A DNA stretch of 64,000 bases from Adiantum capillus-veneris (GCA_014529385.2 CM043970.1:48073779-48137778); one strand, 5' to 3'. Counted from the first letter of the stretch, positions 1-11,330 are shown. Notes: generated by a model not told the origin, from the sequence alone. Numbers and translations: made by a program.

Positions 1-330
1 TTGAAGCTTATCAAATAGGTCTTCTACCCGTGGAACGAGAAACCTATTTTTGATAGTGATCCTATTTAGTGCTCTCTAGTCGACACATATATGATATGTG
101 CCGTCTTTCTTTTGCACTAATAACATGGGTGAGCAAAATGGAGATGAGCTAGCCCTAACCATGCCCTTGTCAACTACCTCATGCACTTGCTGCATAATCT
201 CCTCTTGTTGACCTTGAGAAACTCTATAAGGAGGTTTATTAGGCGGTGAACTTCCTAGAAGAAGTTCCATTGCATGGTCATCATTGCCTCATTTAGGAGG
301 TAGTTCACAAGGGATGTCATCAATAAAAAC
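1..330 (-). pseudogene. Gypsy A reverse transcriptase, N-terminal fragment
   Basis: The minus frame holds the RT entry block: PPNKPPYRVS, then SSPFCSPMLLVQKKDGT, then a VDYRALN-like motif in which the Tyr codon is a stop, then ITIKNRFLVPRVEDLFDKL running to base 1. These match the first fingers motifs of Ty3/Gypsy RT. The catalytic palm lies beyond the window edge. The stop in the Tyr codon confirms decay. Confidence 0.85.
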
Positions 331-498
331 ATCTTGAAAGCCCTTGAGAAAATTGGATAACTCTAATTCCTTGTGATTGTTTATATTTTTCTTTTGCTGA
401 AGCATTAGGTTCTTTTTGAGAACTTTAACAATGGGTATAGTGTTACCCAACTCTTTGGCATCTATGTAGATATCTTTTTCCCTAAACCTAAAGTAGAT

Positions 499-1275
499 TT
501 ATCTTTCAAGGAATTTAACATTGGCAGCCATGCAATCAAACCATGGTGCCCCTAGGATTACATCCTCATGCTTGAGAGCAGAGATAAAGAAGTCCTTCTT
601 GTCCACATAGCTTTGTACATGGAGCCTCAATTTCCCAATTAAGGGAGTGACTGAAGCTTCTTGCCCCTTGAAAGCACCATCGGCAAGTAGGACATCTCCC
701 ATCTCATAGGCTTGGATGCCTAGCTTGGTGGCCAACTCTATGGAAATGAAATTGTGAGTAGAACCAGGGTCAAAGAGAATAAATGCATCATGTTCTCTTA
801 CTTGTCCCCAAGCATTACATAGAGGAGATCCTTTTTGGTGAGCTTCCTCTTCTTGGATTTCGACCAAGGTAGCTCTAGGAGGCTCATTTCGTGTATTCTT
901 GTGGGGGCAAGCATGATAAGCATGCCCTTGCTCTCCGCACTTGAAACAGCGGTTATCTTTACGATAATGCTCAAGCTCTTCATGAGAGAGTTTATTTTTG
1001 CCTTTATAAACTCCCTTCTCCTTAGCTTTGTTGTTGTTGGCGTTGCCTTTAGGAGACTTTTGGACATTGTCCTTCCCCTTGGGCTCATTATTACGGTCCT
1101 TGTTCTCCATGGGCTTAAGATTTCTCTTAGCCCCTTGTTGGAAATTGATTCGTGAAGCCACCATGGTATGGTGTATGACCACAGATATGGTGCATGGCCT
1201 TTGGGAGTTGACATACTCTGCCATATCTTCAGTTGAACTTGCACAAAATTGTTGTTTTTGCTCTCCAAAATCCAT
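499..1275 (-). pseudogene. Gypsy A nucleocapsid zinc knuckle and aspartic protease
   Basis: A 258-codon open stretch. A lysine/asparagine-rich basic region is followed by a CX2CX4HX4C knuckle, CFKCGEQGHAYHAC (about 907-948), which binds RNA in packaging. Next comes the protease motif LFDPGSTHNFIS (about 745-780); plant Gypsy proteases usually read DSG or DPG here, so DPG is within normal range. The final GAPWFD is the conserved end of the protease-RT linker. The frame ends at a TAA about 230 bases before the RT block. It belongs to the same polyprotein as the gag above and the RT below. Confidence 0.85.
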
Positions 1276-1289
1276 CTTTTTGAAGACAT

Positions 1290-2406
1290 TGGCTTTGAGA
1301 TGTCAGTTCCAAAACTTGCCTACATATTTGTGAATCGATTCGGAGGGAGAGAGCTTCAAGTTTCTCCATTCGGTGAGTACTTTGTCTTTGGCATCAATAG
1401 CCAAAAACTACTTCATGGTGGAAGCTCTTAAAGCTTTCCATGTTTGTGGATCTTCACCGTTTGCTCGTAGGCTAGACCACCATTGCCTGGCGGACTTTTG
1501 AAAATGCATAGCTACATGGTGTAGCTTAGAGGACTCCATAAAGCCCTCATCTCCAAACGCCGCATTGAATTGTTTAATAAAGGCCAAGACTTTGTCCATA
1601 GCACCAAAGGTGCCATCATAGGTAAGGAAAGAGATGTTCTTTTCTCCCTCTTTGAACTTTTTGAGCTTGGACAACCTCTTTCACATGGCATAGGATTTCC
1701 TATGGCCTTTTCTTTTTGGTGGTTCAAAAGTTGCACCATCACTTTCTTCAGAGGAGGAAAAATTTGAAGAAGATGGAGAAGAGGGTGACCTCTTTCTCAC
1801 CTTTTTCTTCCCTTGTTCCTCCTTGTCTGCACCATCACTTTCTTCATAGGAGGAAGAGGATGAAGAAGATGGAGAAGAGGGTGACCTCTTTCTCGCCTTT
1901 TTCTTCTCTTGTTTTCTGTCATCCCTCTTTGAATTATGGTGTGGAGAAGTGTGCAATGGTCTTCTCTGTTTAGGGGGTGATGGAGAGCGTTTTGCCCGCC
2001 GTCTTTGTGGAGCCATGTACGCCGAGGTGGCAGGAGACTCACTTCTTTCTTGTTTTTTTGGTGGGCCTTCTACCATTGAAACTTGAGTTCTCCTTTGGGA
2101 AGGAGATGTGTCGTCAACAAGTAGTAGATTTTTGAGTCCTTCGTACGGATCCTCTTCTTCTTCCCTTATCGGAGGGAGACATCTTTTGGAGGTCTCACAA
2201 GGAGGCTTCCTAGATACTCTCTCTTGGAGAATCCCATGAGCACGTAGCTGCCATTGCACTTCACTTTGGAGGGATGGATTGCCCATGGCTTGTTGAAGCC
2301 TAGAAACAAGGTAGTTAACAAGCATAGGGGCCTCATTAGTAGCCCGCTCATTAGCAAAATCAAAGCTATCAACATTATTTTGACTCTTTTTACTATTGTT
2401 AGCCAT
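1290..2406 (-). pseudogene. gag: Gypsy A gag (capsid) relic
   Basis: The frame starts at 2,406 and is open to 1,681, then closes at a stop just after a YAM triplet and continues in frame to 1,408, where a TAG falls between MK and FLAIDAKD. The N-terminal third has two tandem, roughly 40-residue Arg/Ser/Glu-rich blocks, each with a KRSPSSPSSS core and an EESDGA tail. The second part has the retrotransposon gag signature of hydrophobic helices with FQKSARQWWSSL, and the frame carries on towards the zinc knuckle. Gag would form the virus-like particle. The SR-like tandem blocks are unusual. Identity as gag is secure from position and motif; the protein is not intact. Confidence 0.8.
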
Positions 2407-2821
2407 TCTAGCAACCTTTAGGTGTAAAATGTTTAGGTGTACTTTGGCACTTCAAGCCCTAGTTGCTACTCTTCTTAACCCCTTTAGAAAATCACTCAAG
2501 CTCCTGTACCCGTGGCTCAAATATTATTAATTTCAAGGAATAGAACAGAGGGTCTTTCAACACCAAAATAGTACCAGCTCCTGTCAAGCTTCTAATAGCT
2601 CAATAGTGGTTAAGCCATACGCAAGCCTCGTAGGACTCCACTATTAAGACCATAGCTCTCGACGGTGATACCACATTATCTGCACGAAGCAGGCGCACTG
2701 CAAGGCTAAAAAATCCCTATTCTACTTACTCAATTGCAAGTAATAATACCAGCCATTTATAGTTAGCTTGAGGACCTCCCTTCTTGAGCAAGAAAAGAGA
2801 AACCTTGTGCTCTGATACCAT
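2407..2821 (-). other. Gypsy A leader and primer-binding site
   Basis: The minus-strand sequence TGGTATCAGAGCAC (2,807-2,820) is the usual plant retrotransposon primer-binding site for initiator Met tRNA. It sits one base inside a TG edge at 2,822 that should be the LTR boundary. The roughly 400-bp leader between it and gag has no ORF. About 230 bp of it (2,590-2,820) are recognisably similar to 6,770-7,000, showing a second element of the same family. Confidence 0.65.
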
Positions 2822-3390
2822 TGTAACATTTAATGGTCTAGTAACTTGTGTGACTTGCTCTAGCTATGGTGCAAATCTCATCTCAATATATGACAGGGAG
2901 ACATGGATCACGATCCATGTACCGTTATGTCAGAATGCACTAAAACTTGTCACACAGCTTGCTGTTGGTCTCCTAATACTATTGTATGATGTGAACTTGA
3001 TTAGGTCAATCAAGAGTCAATCTCGGGTCTGTTTTGTCGTTTTTTCACTTTGAACTATTTTTTGCATTTTTGACCACTTTTTGAACTTTTGTCGCAATCC
3101 TCATTTGGGAAGTTTTGTTCACAATGGTCTCTACTACAGGCTACTATAGTTTTTGTCCAAATATTCACATGGGGGACATGGATTGTGATCCATGTTTGGT
3201 CACTTCTAGACTTGAGATTTGGTGAGCTGATATACTATGATGTTTGTAGTCTATCCCCTTAAAAAATTTGAATTCGGATCAGTTTTGATCAACCAAAGGT
3301 GAAATCTTCATTCCATTGTGACAATTATGACAATGTTCTGTTTTTTGCTCTTTTGACCACTTTTTACAACTTTTTGCAGTGCCAACAATG
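2822..3390. repeat. Possible Gypsy A LTR remnant with degenerate ~275-bp tandem repeat
   Basis: No coding potential. Two degenerate units can be lined up (about 2,880-3,115 and 3,165-3,385). Each begins with a near-palindromic block around ATGGATC...GATCCATG (near 2,909 and 3,177) and ends in a 'ttttgaccactttttgaac'-like tract. The start fits the Gypsy A LTR edge. The right side is fused to the Copia element without a visible target duplication or 5' LTR. Confidence 0.35.
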
Positions 3391-3422
3391 CCTCTTATCC
3401 TGTTCAGGGAGTTGAAAAGATT

Positions 3423-3728
3423 GTGCTTATTGGTGCAAATGACAGTTCTTTCACACTTGTTGATGCACTTTATGTACGTGGGATGAAGAAGAATCTTTTG
3501 TCTGTATCTGAACTTGCTAGACTTGGACTTGTAGTCAAATTTGTGGATGACAGATGTACAGTTCATGATCTCTGTTTTGGTGATGAAATTGTTGCATCTG
3601 GCCTTTTATGTTGTGGGCTGTATAAGCTCACTTTGTATGACAAGTGTGGACAAAAGTTTGCAAATGTAGTTGCAAATTCAAGGGTTGTTTCAGATGCAAA
3701 ACTATGGCATGCATGTTTGGGCATTTGA
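3423..3728 (+). pseudogene. Copia 1 GAG-pre-integrase domain
   Basis: An open stretch with the features of this linker: FTLVDALYVRGMKKNLLSV near the start, RLGLVVKFVDDRC in the middle, and a final AKLWHACLG in place of the usual LWH-R-LGH. It lies between protease and integrase in Copia polyproteins. The last His-rich element is degraded and the frame closes at 3,728. The counterpart in Copia 2 is at 17,027-17,284. Confidence 0.75.
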
Positions 3729-3892
3729 ATTTTGCCAGTTTGCTACGTTTGTAGAAATCTGATACGGTTGCTTCTTTCCCGCCTCTTGAAACACCTGTCA
3801 AACATGTTTGTGAAGGCTATATTTTGGGTAAAATGCAGTGTTCTAAGTTTCCAAAGGATGGTTCAGTTAGGGCCACATGCAGGTTGTAGCTT

Positions 3893-4673
3893 GTGCATAG
3901 TGATGTTTGTGGGCCCATGCAAACTACGTCCTTGGACAATTACGTGTACTTCGTGACTTTCATTGACGATTACTCCAGGCATGCATGGGTATTTCCACTT
4001 AAAGAAAAGTTCAAGTTTTTATGTGCTTCAAATAATTTCTGGCTATGGCTGAAAATGTCTCGAAATGTACTATGGGTACCCTCCATTCCATTCCGGTCGA
4101 GGGGGGGAGTATATGTCCCATGAATTTAATGCATTTCTGGCTAGTCGTGGGATAAAACACCAATGGACAGTGCCGTATACGCCTCAGCAAAATGGCATTG
4201 CTGAGAGGAAAAACAGGTCACTTACGGAAATGGCACAATGTATGGTAAAAAGTCAAGCTTTGCCGCATTCTTTTTGGCTTGAGGCCATCATGTATGCCAC
4301 TTATGTACTTAGCAGGTGTCCTAAAAAAGCTTTGCAGTCTATTACTCCATATGAGACATGGCATGATAGAAAACCTTCTGTTGAGCACATGCGTGTTTTT
4401 GGCTGTTTGGCATATGCTTTGGTGCCACAAACACAACGCAGAAAATTGGATGATAAGACTGTCAAATGTATTTTTGTTGGTTATAGTGGTGAAAGCAAAG
4501 GTTATGGGTTGTATCATCCACAAACAAAGCATATTCTGGTTTCACGAGATGTAGTGTTTGTGGAAGATTTTGTTCTACCCTTGCTGTCATGTACTAGAGA
4601 CAGTAATGTAAGCTCACAGAACATTTATGACACTTTGTTGCCTCTTTTCAGTGGGGTGGAAGTTCGAATGTAA
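3893..4673 (+). pseudogene. Copia 1 integrase core
   Basis: Two overlapping frames carry the DDE integrase. HSDVCGPM holds the first Asp; FIDDYSRHAWVFPLK follows. After a frameshift near 4,065-4,110 come GGEYMSHEF, TVPYTPQQNG, the catalytic Glu in GIAERKNR, and the C-terminal RVFGCLAY and KCIFVGYSGESKGYGLY blocks. This enzyme inserts the cDNA into the genome. The frameshift separates the Asp and Glu motifs, so the copy cannot make an active protein. Confidence 0.85.
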
Positions 4674-5004
4674 ATTCCAATGAGGCAAATGTACAGCCTA
4701 TGGGGGTTTCCAAAAATGTTACAGATCAGCCTATTACTGATGCAAATGTACATGATGTACTTGATGAGGTAAGGGCTGAAAATGAGCAGGCTAGAGGTAT
4801 GCCAAAATGGTTGGTGCATACATTACGTGACAATAAATTGGATGCACCTTTGTCTAGTCGTACTCATTCAGGCTCTTGCCATGCATCTTATGCATCATAT
4901 TCTTATGCTTTGGCTGTTTCTAGCTTACATGATGTTGAGGAACCTCTCTCTTTTCATGAAGCATAGAATTTAGAAAATTGGTGCCATACAATCAAAATAT
5001 GATG

Positions 5005-5815
5005 CAATTATAGAAAATGACACATGGACTTTATGTGATTTGCCTACTGGTAGAAAGGCCATTGCTATGAAATGGGTTTACAAGTTGAAACGCAAGCCGG
5101 ATGGTAGATCGATCGCCATAAGGCTCGGCTTGTTGCAAAGGGTTATGCACAACAAAAAGGCATAGATTATGAAGACACTTTTGCTCCCACTTGTCGTATG
5201 ACTACTGCTCATTTTCTATGTGCATTGGCAGGTCATTTTGGTTGGGATGTACATCAATCAGACATTGTTATTGCTTTCTTGAATGGTGACATATTTGAGG
5301 AAGTTTATGTAACGTAGCCTCGCGGTTTTGTCAAGAAAGGACAAGAGGACAAAGTGTGCAGATGTAAGAAGGCTTTGTATGGGTTGAAGCAATCTCCTCG
5401 TGCTTGGTATGAGAAAGCTGACACTCATTTGGTCAAACGAGGCTTTTGTAACAGTCCAACAGAATGCACATTGTATGTAAAGCGTGAGGGTAATGTACTT
5501 CTTATTGTGGTTCTTTATGTAGATGATTTGCTGGTCACTGGACCAAATGAGAGACATATTGCTGAATTTAAGGCTGATTTGAATGTTACTTTCAAGATGA
5601 AAGATGTGGGGATGTTGCCTCATTACTTGGGTATATAGTTTAAGCAGTGTGATGGTGGTATTGCCTTGTGTCAGAAAAGTTACATAGAGACATTGCTATG
5701 CAAGTTTGGACTTGAGGATTGCAAATCTACTGCCACTCCCATAGAAACAAGTTTGAAATTGAGTCTTCACGATGCTGGTGATCTTGCAGATGCCACTCTT
5801 TACCACACTGTTGTT
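5005..5815 (+). pseudogene. Copia 1 reverse transcriptase
   Basis: Canonical Copia RT blocks appear in order: [31 protein letters not shown], the DVHQSDI...FLNGDI stretch, EVYV-stop-PRGF, KALYGLKQSPRAWYEK and the catalytic LYVDDLLVTG (near 5,515-5,545), then GMLPHYLGI-stop-F. The stops at 5,315 and 5,636 are both TAG where the family has Gln. Together with the frameshift near 5,110 they kill the protein. Confidence 0.85.
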
Positions 5816-5817
5816 GA

Positions 5818-6330
5818 ATGCCTCATTTATGTATGCAACAAAGGCCGGATATTCAGTTTGCAATCTCACAAGTCAGCAGATTTATGCATAGCCCAGGGTC
5901 TAAGCATTGGCAGGCTGTCAAAAGGATTTTCCGCTACTTTAGTGACACTTTACATATTGGCTTGTTTTATCCCAAGGGGGGATCATTGCCGCCAGACTTA
6001 CATGCTTTTTCGGACTCAGATTGGGCTAGTTGTTTTGACAGGCGAGTGTCCACAAGTGGTTTTTGTTTCATGCTTGTCAGTTCATGTATATCATGGTTGA
6101 GCAAGAAGCAACCTACTAGGGCCACTTCTAGTTGTGAGGCTGAGTACAGGGCGGTCTTCACAGCTACGGTTGAGTGTGTGTGGCTCAGATGCCTTATGGA
6201 TGATTTGGGTGTTGGACAGGACACTGCCAACATTATCTACATTGATAGTTAGAGAGCATTGGCAGTTGCAAGAAACCCAGTTTTTCATGCTCGCACAATG
6301 CACATTAAGGTGCATTACCACTATTCAGGG
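5818..6330 (+). pseudogene. Copia 1 RNase H
   Basis: After a frame change the plus strand reads FAISQVSRFMHSPGSKHW, HAFSDSDWASC (first catalytic Asp), STSGFCFML, SWLSKKQPTRATSSCEAEYRA (catalytic Glu) and YIDS followed by TAG (6,250-6,252) then RALAVARNPVFHARTMHI. In the family the TAG position is Gln. This domain removes the RNA strand during cDNA synthesis. The C-terminal HxxVREK block beyond 6,330 is not intact. Confidence 0.85.
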
Positions 6331-6529
6331 AGAGGCTCTCAGCACGAGAGATCAACTTGGTTTATGTGCACAAAGGCATTGTCTCGTGAGAAGTGAGAAG
6401 CTTTCCGCAAAGCTTTGGGCTTACTCCCTGTGTGGACTAATCATGTCCTCAAGGCATGGCACTTCCCTTTACTCATGTGCCAGCTCTCGTTCATCGCATC
6501 ACTCCAGGGGGGACTTGCTACCATATACA

Positions 6530-6742
6530 TGTGGTAGTGATCTGTGTGAACACACTAGGACCGTCGGGGCATTTTTTCCCTCTTTAAGAGGTTTTTCCCC
6601 CCGTGCATTGTATATATGCCCATCACTCTAGGGCTATCTATCTTTCCATTGCACACTAAGTAATATACTCTCAGTTGCGTGCCTTAAGCTTCCTTCGTCT
6701 TCTCCAAGATGTGTGCGTTTCTCTGCAACCCTAATTCCAACA
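6530..6742 (+). repeat. Copia 1 3' LTR
   Basis: A roughly 213-bp TG...CA block that matches 15,909-16,116 (5' LTR of Copia 2) almost throughout, including the GTGTGAACACAC start, the 'gtgcattgtatata' core and the CCTAATTCCAACA end. A purine run (AGGGGGG, near 6,505) just upstream can serve as polypurine tract. The TG edge is the least certain point. Confidence 0.75.
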
Positions 6743-7001
6743 AGAATTGCCAAGGGATAGCTCCTTTCGGACTTCTTATGGCTCAATAATGGTAAAGCCA
6801 TAGGCAAGTCTAAAAAGACCCCATTATTAAGACCAAAGCTCCCGAAGTGTGCACCATATCCCACATAGTGGGCTCAACAAGACCGATAATAGATCCCAGT
6901 CCCACTTACCTTAATATAATTAACAAAATCAACCATTAATAGGCTACTTAAGGACCTCTCTTCTTAAGCAAGAAAAGAGAAACCAAATGTTGTGATACCA
7001 A
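6743..7001 (-). other. Gypsy B leader and primer-binding site
   Basis: Divergent copy of the Gypsy A leader. The minus-strand TGGTATCACAACA (6,988-7,000) is a decayed Met-tRNA primer site, and the shared 'aagcaagaaaagagaaacc' lies at the same distance from it as in Gypsy A. The coding part of this element is absent; the Copia 1 3' LTR directly abuts the leader. Confidence 0.55.
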
Positions 7002-7693
7002 TGTAATGGGAATGGCCTATGAACTTTGAGAATAGAAAAATTAAGAGATTTAAAGTGAGTATTTTTGTGAGATCGCTTGAGAACATAGAGGGTGAACTTA
7101 ATTTATGGTAGCAACATAAACATAGTACTTAATTAACTTGGCATGAACAATACTTTTGCAAGAGAGAGTATTAGAGAACATGACAATAGTTGAGGATCGG
7201 ATTTACTTGGAGCCGCGGTCCCCCCTCCAAAAGGTGTTTGTATTATAGATTCTCCCATCAAGAGAGACTTGGTACATTACAATCTTTATGTTCTTTGTGA
7301 CCTTGGTGATGCTATGAAGATGGAAAGCTTCATGCATCACGAGCATAATATAAATTTTGCAAAAAGCATTAAATATCCCAAGCCTCAGTCCCAAGGTCTC
7401 AAACACCTTCAAAGGTGGAGAGAGGTAGCAAGGAATGAGGGTAGGGAAGAGGAAGAACAATCATTCATAGGAGAAAGAAATAGTTCCTCACTTATCATCA
7501 CTCTTATTGCTTAGCATAGCATGATAGCATAGTAATGAAGATTAAGAAGATGGCAAGCTTAAGCATTGAAGAATGGCTCTTGCTTGGATTTGCATTCCAT
7601 AGCCAAGAGTGTTGGTGTAGGCTCTACACTTCTCCACAAGCTTGGAGAAGGAGATGAAGCTCTTGCCTTTTTTGCACTCCACACAATGAGAGA

Positions 7694-7758
<65 letters not shown>

Positions 7759-7789
7759 AGAGTATACCCCCCTCTCATGCTTGGTCCAC

Positions 7790-7827
<38 letters not shown>

Positions 7828-8980
7828 TTATTTAATTATTTCATTTGGACATGTATCCTCTTTTTCCTCTTTGAGAGAAAGAACTTAATTATTTATTTCT
7901 ATGCATCTACATTTTCATTGGACCCCTTTAAAACCTATCCAATAGGATTCAAGCACATCATGAGGGCCACATGTGGAGGATCATTTGAACATGTGTCTTT
8001 TATGCTCCTTAAGTCATTTGGTTTGAATTGAATACTTGAAGCACTAGTGGAGGATCATTTGAACATGTGTATTTTTATGCTTCTTAAATCATTTGGTTTG
8101 AATTGAATACTTCAAGCACTTAGTCAATCAAGCATAAAAATCACCTCAAGCATTGGGCAAGGTTCCCACAAACATTTTAAGCACTTTAGTTAGCAAGCCG
8201 ACAAGCTACTCATGTTTGGGTAGGATTCCCACCTCAAGGTCAGCACTAGCTTACCTAAGGTCAAAGGACTTTTTAATGCTAACTTTTGGAGGTTTTTGAT
8301 GAAGCTAACCCTAAGGTCTTTTGAGCTCCATTAGATGCACTTTGCTCTTTAATAGACTACCTCCTTTTGTACCCCTATTGAGATGTAACCATCTCTCCTC
8401 TTAGTCCCTTGCTAAGGTAAATCTAGAAGCACTTATTGCACATTTCTCTTCGGTAGACCATCCTTTGGACTCCTATTGAGATGCAACCTTTTCTCCTTTT
8501 GGTCCCATGTTGATATAGGTCTAGAAGCACATATCTATATCCTAACCCTTGTTTCCCTTTTATCTTCCCATATTAAATGATCAGTTTAATATGAGAAAAT
8601 CATTTGGTAAAGTTAGATATTATATTTTATGACAACAAAACTATCCAAAAAGGTCTCCCTATGGCAATAAAGCACTCTCCTATTGCCAAAACATCAAAAA
8701 AATAGTGATTTTAGCACTCAAATCTAAAGATTAGGCTCACTAACGTGTAGTCGTGAATCTCAACAAAACTGACAATGCTTACACTTAATCGAAAGAGCAA
8801 ACAGAGAGGAACACAGTGCAAGTTTTGGAATTGAAAACGGATTACCCAATAATTAGAAAAGGTGATTACAAGTTGGATCTTTGTAGTCACTTGAACGTAC
8901 GTACATTAGAGCTCTTTCTTCTTCCAAAGATAAGCCTTCTTTTCACATTAAAGTTATTGACTTTTATACCTAGGGATTTC
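7002..8980 (-). repeat. Probable Gypsy B LTR region, distal edge not defined
   Basis: Non-coding sequence that begins with TGTAATGGG directly at the primer site. It contains (TG)n at about 7,697-7,756, (CT)n at 7,791-7,824, a 74-bp tandem duplication (7,975-8,122) and a degenerate ~105-bp duplication (8,345-8,540, shared 'tattgagatg-aacc' and 'tctagaagcac'). I could not find the far LTR end or its partner, so the extent is a guess. Confidence 0.35.
7975..8122. repeat. 74-bp tandem duplication
   Basis: Two head-to-tail copies (7,975-8,048 and 8,049-8,122) beginning GGAGGATCATTTGAACATG and ending TTGAATTGAATACTT-AAGCACT. They differ at only a few bases. Confidence 0.85.
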
Positions 8981-9551
8981 TAGAGGGCCAGTGGCCGGTT
9001 CACATGGGCCTTTACACATATCATGATAGAATTACAACTCAGGGAATTGACCTACTACTCTGGAATCAAGATTTACACATAGTATCACTACACTAGCTCA
9101 AAAACATAATTAGTACATAGTGGTATCCGGCTATGTATCTAACCAGCAGGTAGATGCCCGTCTATTGAACCACCAACACCATCCGAAAGATAAACTTGTA
9201 GGTGAAATCATGGAAACAAATCAACCAGAGAAACTTAAAGCAGAGCATGGACCAGTGAATAAGGTGGGTGATTATTCTGCGGGTAACTTGAGGGAAACAC
9301 CACCTTATCATTAGAATACAAGGGAGTTAAAACAATAGCGATACTTGATATTGGGGCCTGAGTAGCCATTGCTACAAAAGGAATTTGGGAGAAATGGGAA
9401 AGACCAGCTCTCAAGAAAAGATGTGCATATTTGGATGTGTGGAGCATTGGAGTGTGGAAGATTGAGAAAAGAGGATTGCATCCTAGAGCGCTCTATAGAA
9501 GATAATTATTACATGAAAGAGCCATTTTGAGAGGAGTTATTTTAACCCTTT
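8980..9551. other. Unassigned sequence
   Basis: No recognisable gene, RNA or repeat. Short open frames here have no family features. It may be the left flank of the element that fills 9.9-13.5 kb. Confidence 0.5.
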
Positions 9552-9560
9552 GGATGGGAG

Positions 9561-9806
9561 CCCGGGTAGGTCACCTAATAAAAATGTAGCTTATCATGTG
9601 AGTTCAACAGAAGGGTATTTAAAGTTCTTGAAACTTACAGAAATATATATACAGAAGGGCATTATTGTTTCAAATTTGAGAAAAACTTACAGATTTAAAA
9701 AAAAAAGGGTACATTATATTCTTAACAAAATTCATAGATAAGGAGTTTTACAAACATGTCTTGAACGCACGTGATATGGTAGTTTTACACATAGTGAACC
9801 CCTCGA
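9561..9806 (-). mobile_element. MITE copy 1, 246 bp, with 9-bp target duplication
   Basis: A 246-bp block flanked by the perfect 9-bp direct repeat GGATGGGAG (9,552-9,560 and 9,807-9,815). Its reverse complement aligns along its whole length with 11,433-11,677, which has its own different 9-bp duplication. The ends are imperfectly inverted (GGTCAC against GTGAAC). A 9-bp duplication is typical of Mutator-like elements. There is no coding capacity, so it is non-autonomous. Confidence 0.85.
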
Positions 9807-9879
9807 GGATGGGAGATAGTACTGGCAACTCTAGATGTTTTCATGAATGAGGTGACCAACACGACCTTTTGCGATAAAG

Positions 9880-10499
9880 ATGGTTATGAAAAGACAACAG
9901 ATGAAGCTGAAAAACAAGACACGCCTCCCAAGCAACAATCTCTAGAACAGTAGAATCTTAAAGACAAAGAGAAAGAGAACAAAACAAAAGAATCCACCCA
10001 ATCGCAACATCCTCCAGTATAGCAAGAGTCTGAAAAGAATCAAGAAGCTCACAAGATGAAGGAACGTGAAAGGACAGAGTAAGATCCCCCTACTGATCAA
10101 AAGCAAGATGAAAAAGAGATGCCAAAGGAGAAAGAGCCGAAGGCTAACACCTCTTAGCAATGAGTTACATCAGAAAGAAGGCCAGTAGCTCTGTGCTCAC
10201 GAGCTATCGTTAAAGATGGGGCAAGCCTAGTCCAAGAATTTGACATTGATGAGCATTTGGAGCATATAAAGCTACATATTAAGTGTCAAAGAGTTATCAC
10301 CAGCCTGAGAGAGCTTGATCTGAAAGATGTCAAAGATGCAGTCTTCACGTTAAAAGAAGACAATCAAAAGCTCCATCAAAAAGTGAAAGAGATCCAAGAT
10401 AGACAAACACATCTTAACAAAGAGTCAGCTGACGACAGAAAAGATAGATTCTGGCTACTACTCCTTAAGGCAAAAAATGGCTCAAAAAGGGTTGTCTAA
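9880..10499 (+). pseudogene. Lysine/glutamate-rich ORF relic with coiled coil
   Basis: One plus frame can be followed across four TAG stops from about 9,890 to 10,499. The first half is strongly charged (Lys, Glu, Gln, Pro). The second half (10,200-10,497) reads RRPVALCSRAIVKDGASL, then a helical stretch with LRELDLKDVKDAVFTLKEDN likely to form a coiled coil. The stops sit in Gln-rich context and are best explained as CAG to TAG. I do not recognise the family. Position suggests it belongs to the same old element as the frames at 10,890-13,470. Confidence 0.45.
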
Positions 10500-10889
10500 G
10501 GGATTGGTTAACAGGTCAAAACGGCTCTAAATTTGGCCGTTTTGGCTATTTAAAGCATATCTATGCTATTCAAAGTGTATCTAGGTACATATCTCTAAAT
10601 ATAAAAAAAGATATCATTTTCAAACCATTCCTTTGCGGCTCACCTCGAACTTTGTCCTCATTCACTTGACGTGGCGACAAATAGCTGCTTCCATTTTTGA
10701 ATGATTCAATCTCTCCTTTTTCTCTCTTACTCTCTTATGACCTTTTAGAGTGCTTTACTCACTTTCACGAGCTTTCTCTCTTCTCTTCTCTGCTACTATG
10801 TCATCTCCATCATAGTTTCTCTACTTACAATGAGTAATATATCTTCCATTAGTGATAGTCACAAGTTTTACTTGAACATTAATCTCAGC

Positions 10890-11330
10890 CAAGAATATGA
10901 AACTACGTGGAGTGTCTATCAAAGACCAAATACAAAATGCAAATGAAGCACAACAACTTCACAACAATGAGGGGAAGAAGCACATTGATCTATGGATAGA
11001 TGGGAGCTTATATCCATCGGATTGCAGCACTGGAAGGCATCCATGTTTTCACATACCTCATGATTTGATGAGATTTGTTGGAGATGGGGTTGATGACTTA
11101 CTAAGATATAGTTCTAGGCTATCTTAGTTACACATTAATCATACACATTACATTGAATACCTCCAAACTTCTTTGTCTTTGAATGCAACAAGAATTTTAG
11201 AACTTGAAAACCAGGTAGCATCTCTAAAACAAGAAAATCATTAGCATACCTTGAAAGAAACTCCAATAGGATTAAGAGCACAAGTAAAATGAATGAGAGG
11301 TGTAGAAAACTTGACAAAAGTATTTAGATA
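10890..11330 (+). pseudogene. Unidentified ORF relic, second segment
   Basis: Plus-frame fragment with HIDLWIDGSLYPSD, HPCFHIPHDLMRFVGDGVDD and, after a stop, a leucine-rich helix (ILELENQVASLKQENH, then TAG). The heptad pattern suggests a coiled coil. Family unknown. It lies between the two MITE copies and probably continued into the next segment before the second MITE inserted. Confidence 0.35.

Larger units (their letters stand above)
1..2822 (-). mobile_element. Ty3/Gypsy retrotransposon A, 5' portion, runs off window
   Basis: On the minus strand the order is LTR edge (near 2,822), primer-binding site (2,807-2,820), untranslated leader, gag, zinc knuckle, aspartic protease and the first part of reverse transcriptase, which continues past base 1. 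This is the usual Gypsy order (protease before RT). Frames are broken by stops, so the copy is dead. The rest of pol and the second LTR lie outside the window. Confidence 0.85.
3390..6742 (+). mobile_element. Ty1/Copia retrotransposon 1, 5'-incomplete
   Basis: GAG-pre-integrase, integrase, RT, RNase H and a 3' LTR follow in Copia order on the plus strand. The 5' LTR and most of gag are missing; the element joins unrelated sequence near 3,390. It shares family with the element at 15.9-18.9 kb, with high nucleotide similarity through integrase. Several frameshifts and TAG stops make it a dead copy. Confidence 0.85.

Noticed and set aside
835-1155. Plus-strand hydrophobic frame as a membrane protein
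   Set aside because: It is the complement of the Gypsy A zinc-knuckle and gag coding strand.
2590-7000. Copia 1 as a simple insertion into one Gypsy element
   Set aside because: The leader-primer-site region is present on both sides but differs at roughly a third of positions, too much for a target duplication or a recent tandem copy. Two separate Gypsy elements fit better.
7566-8031. Open frames of repeated Cys-Val or His-Thr and Ser-Leu over microsatellites (also near 20.8, 23.6, 27.4, 32.2, 50.1 and 60.3 kb)
   Set aside because: They are translations of (TG)n, (CA)n, (CT)n or (GA)n tracts, with no start context or domain. Not genes.
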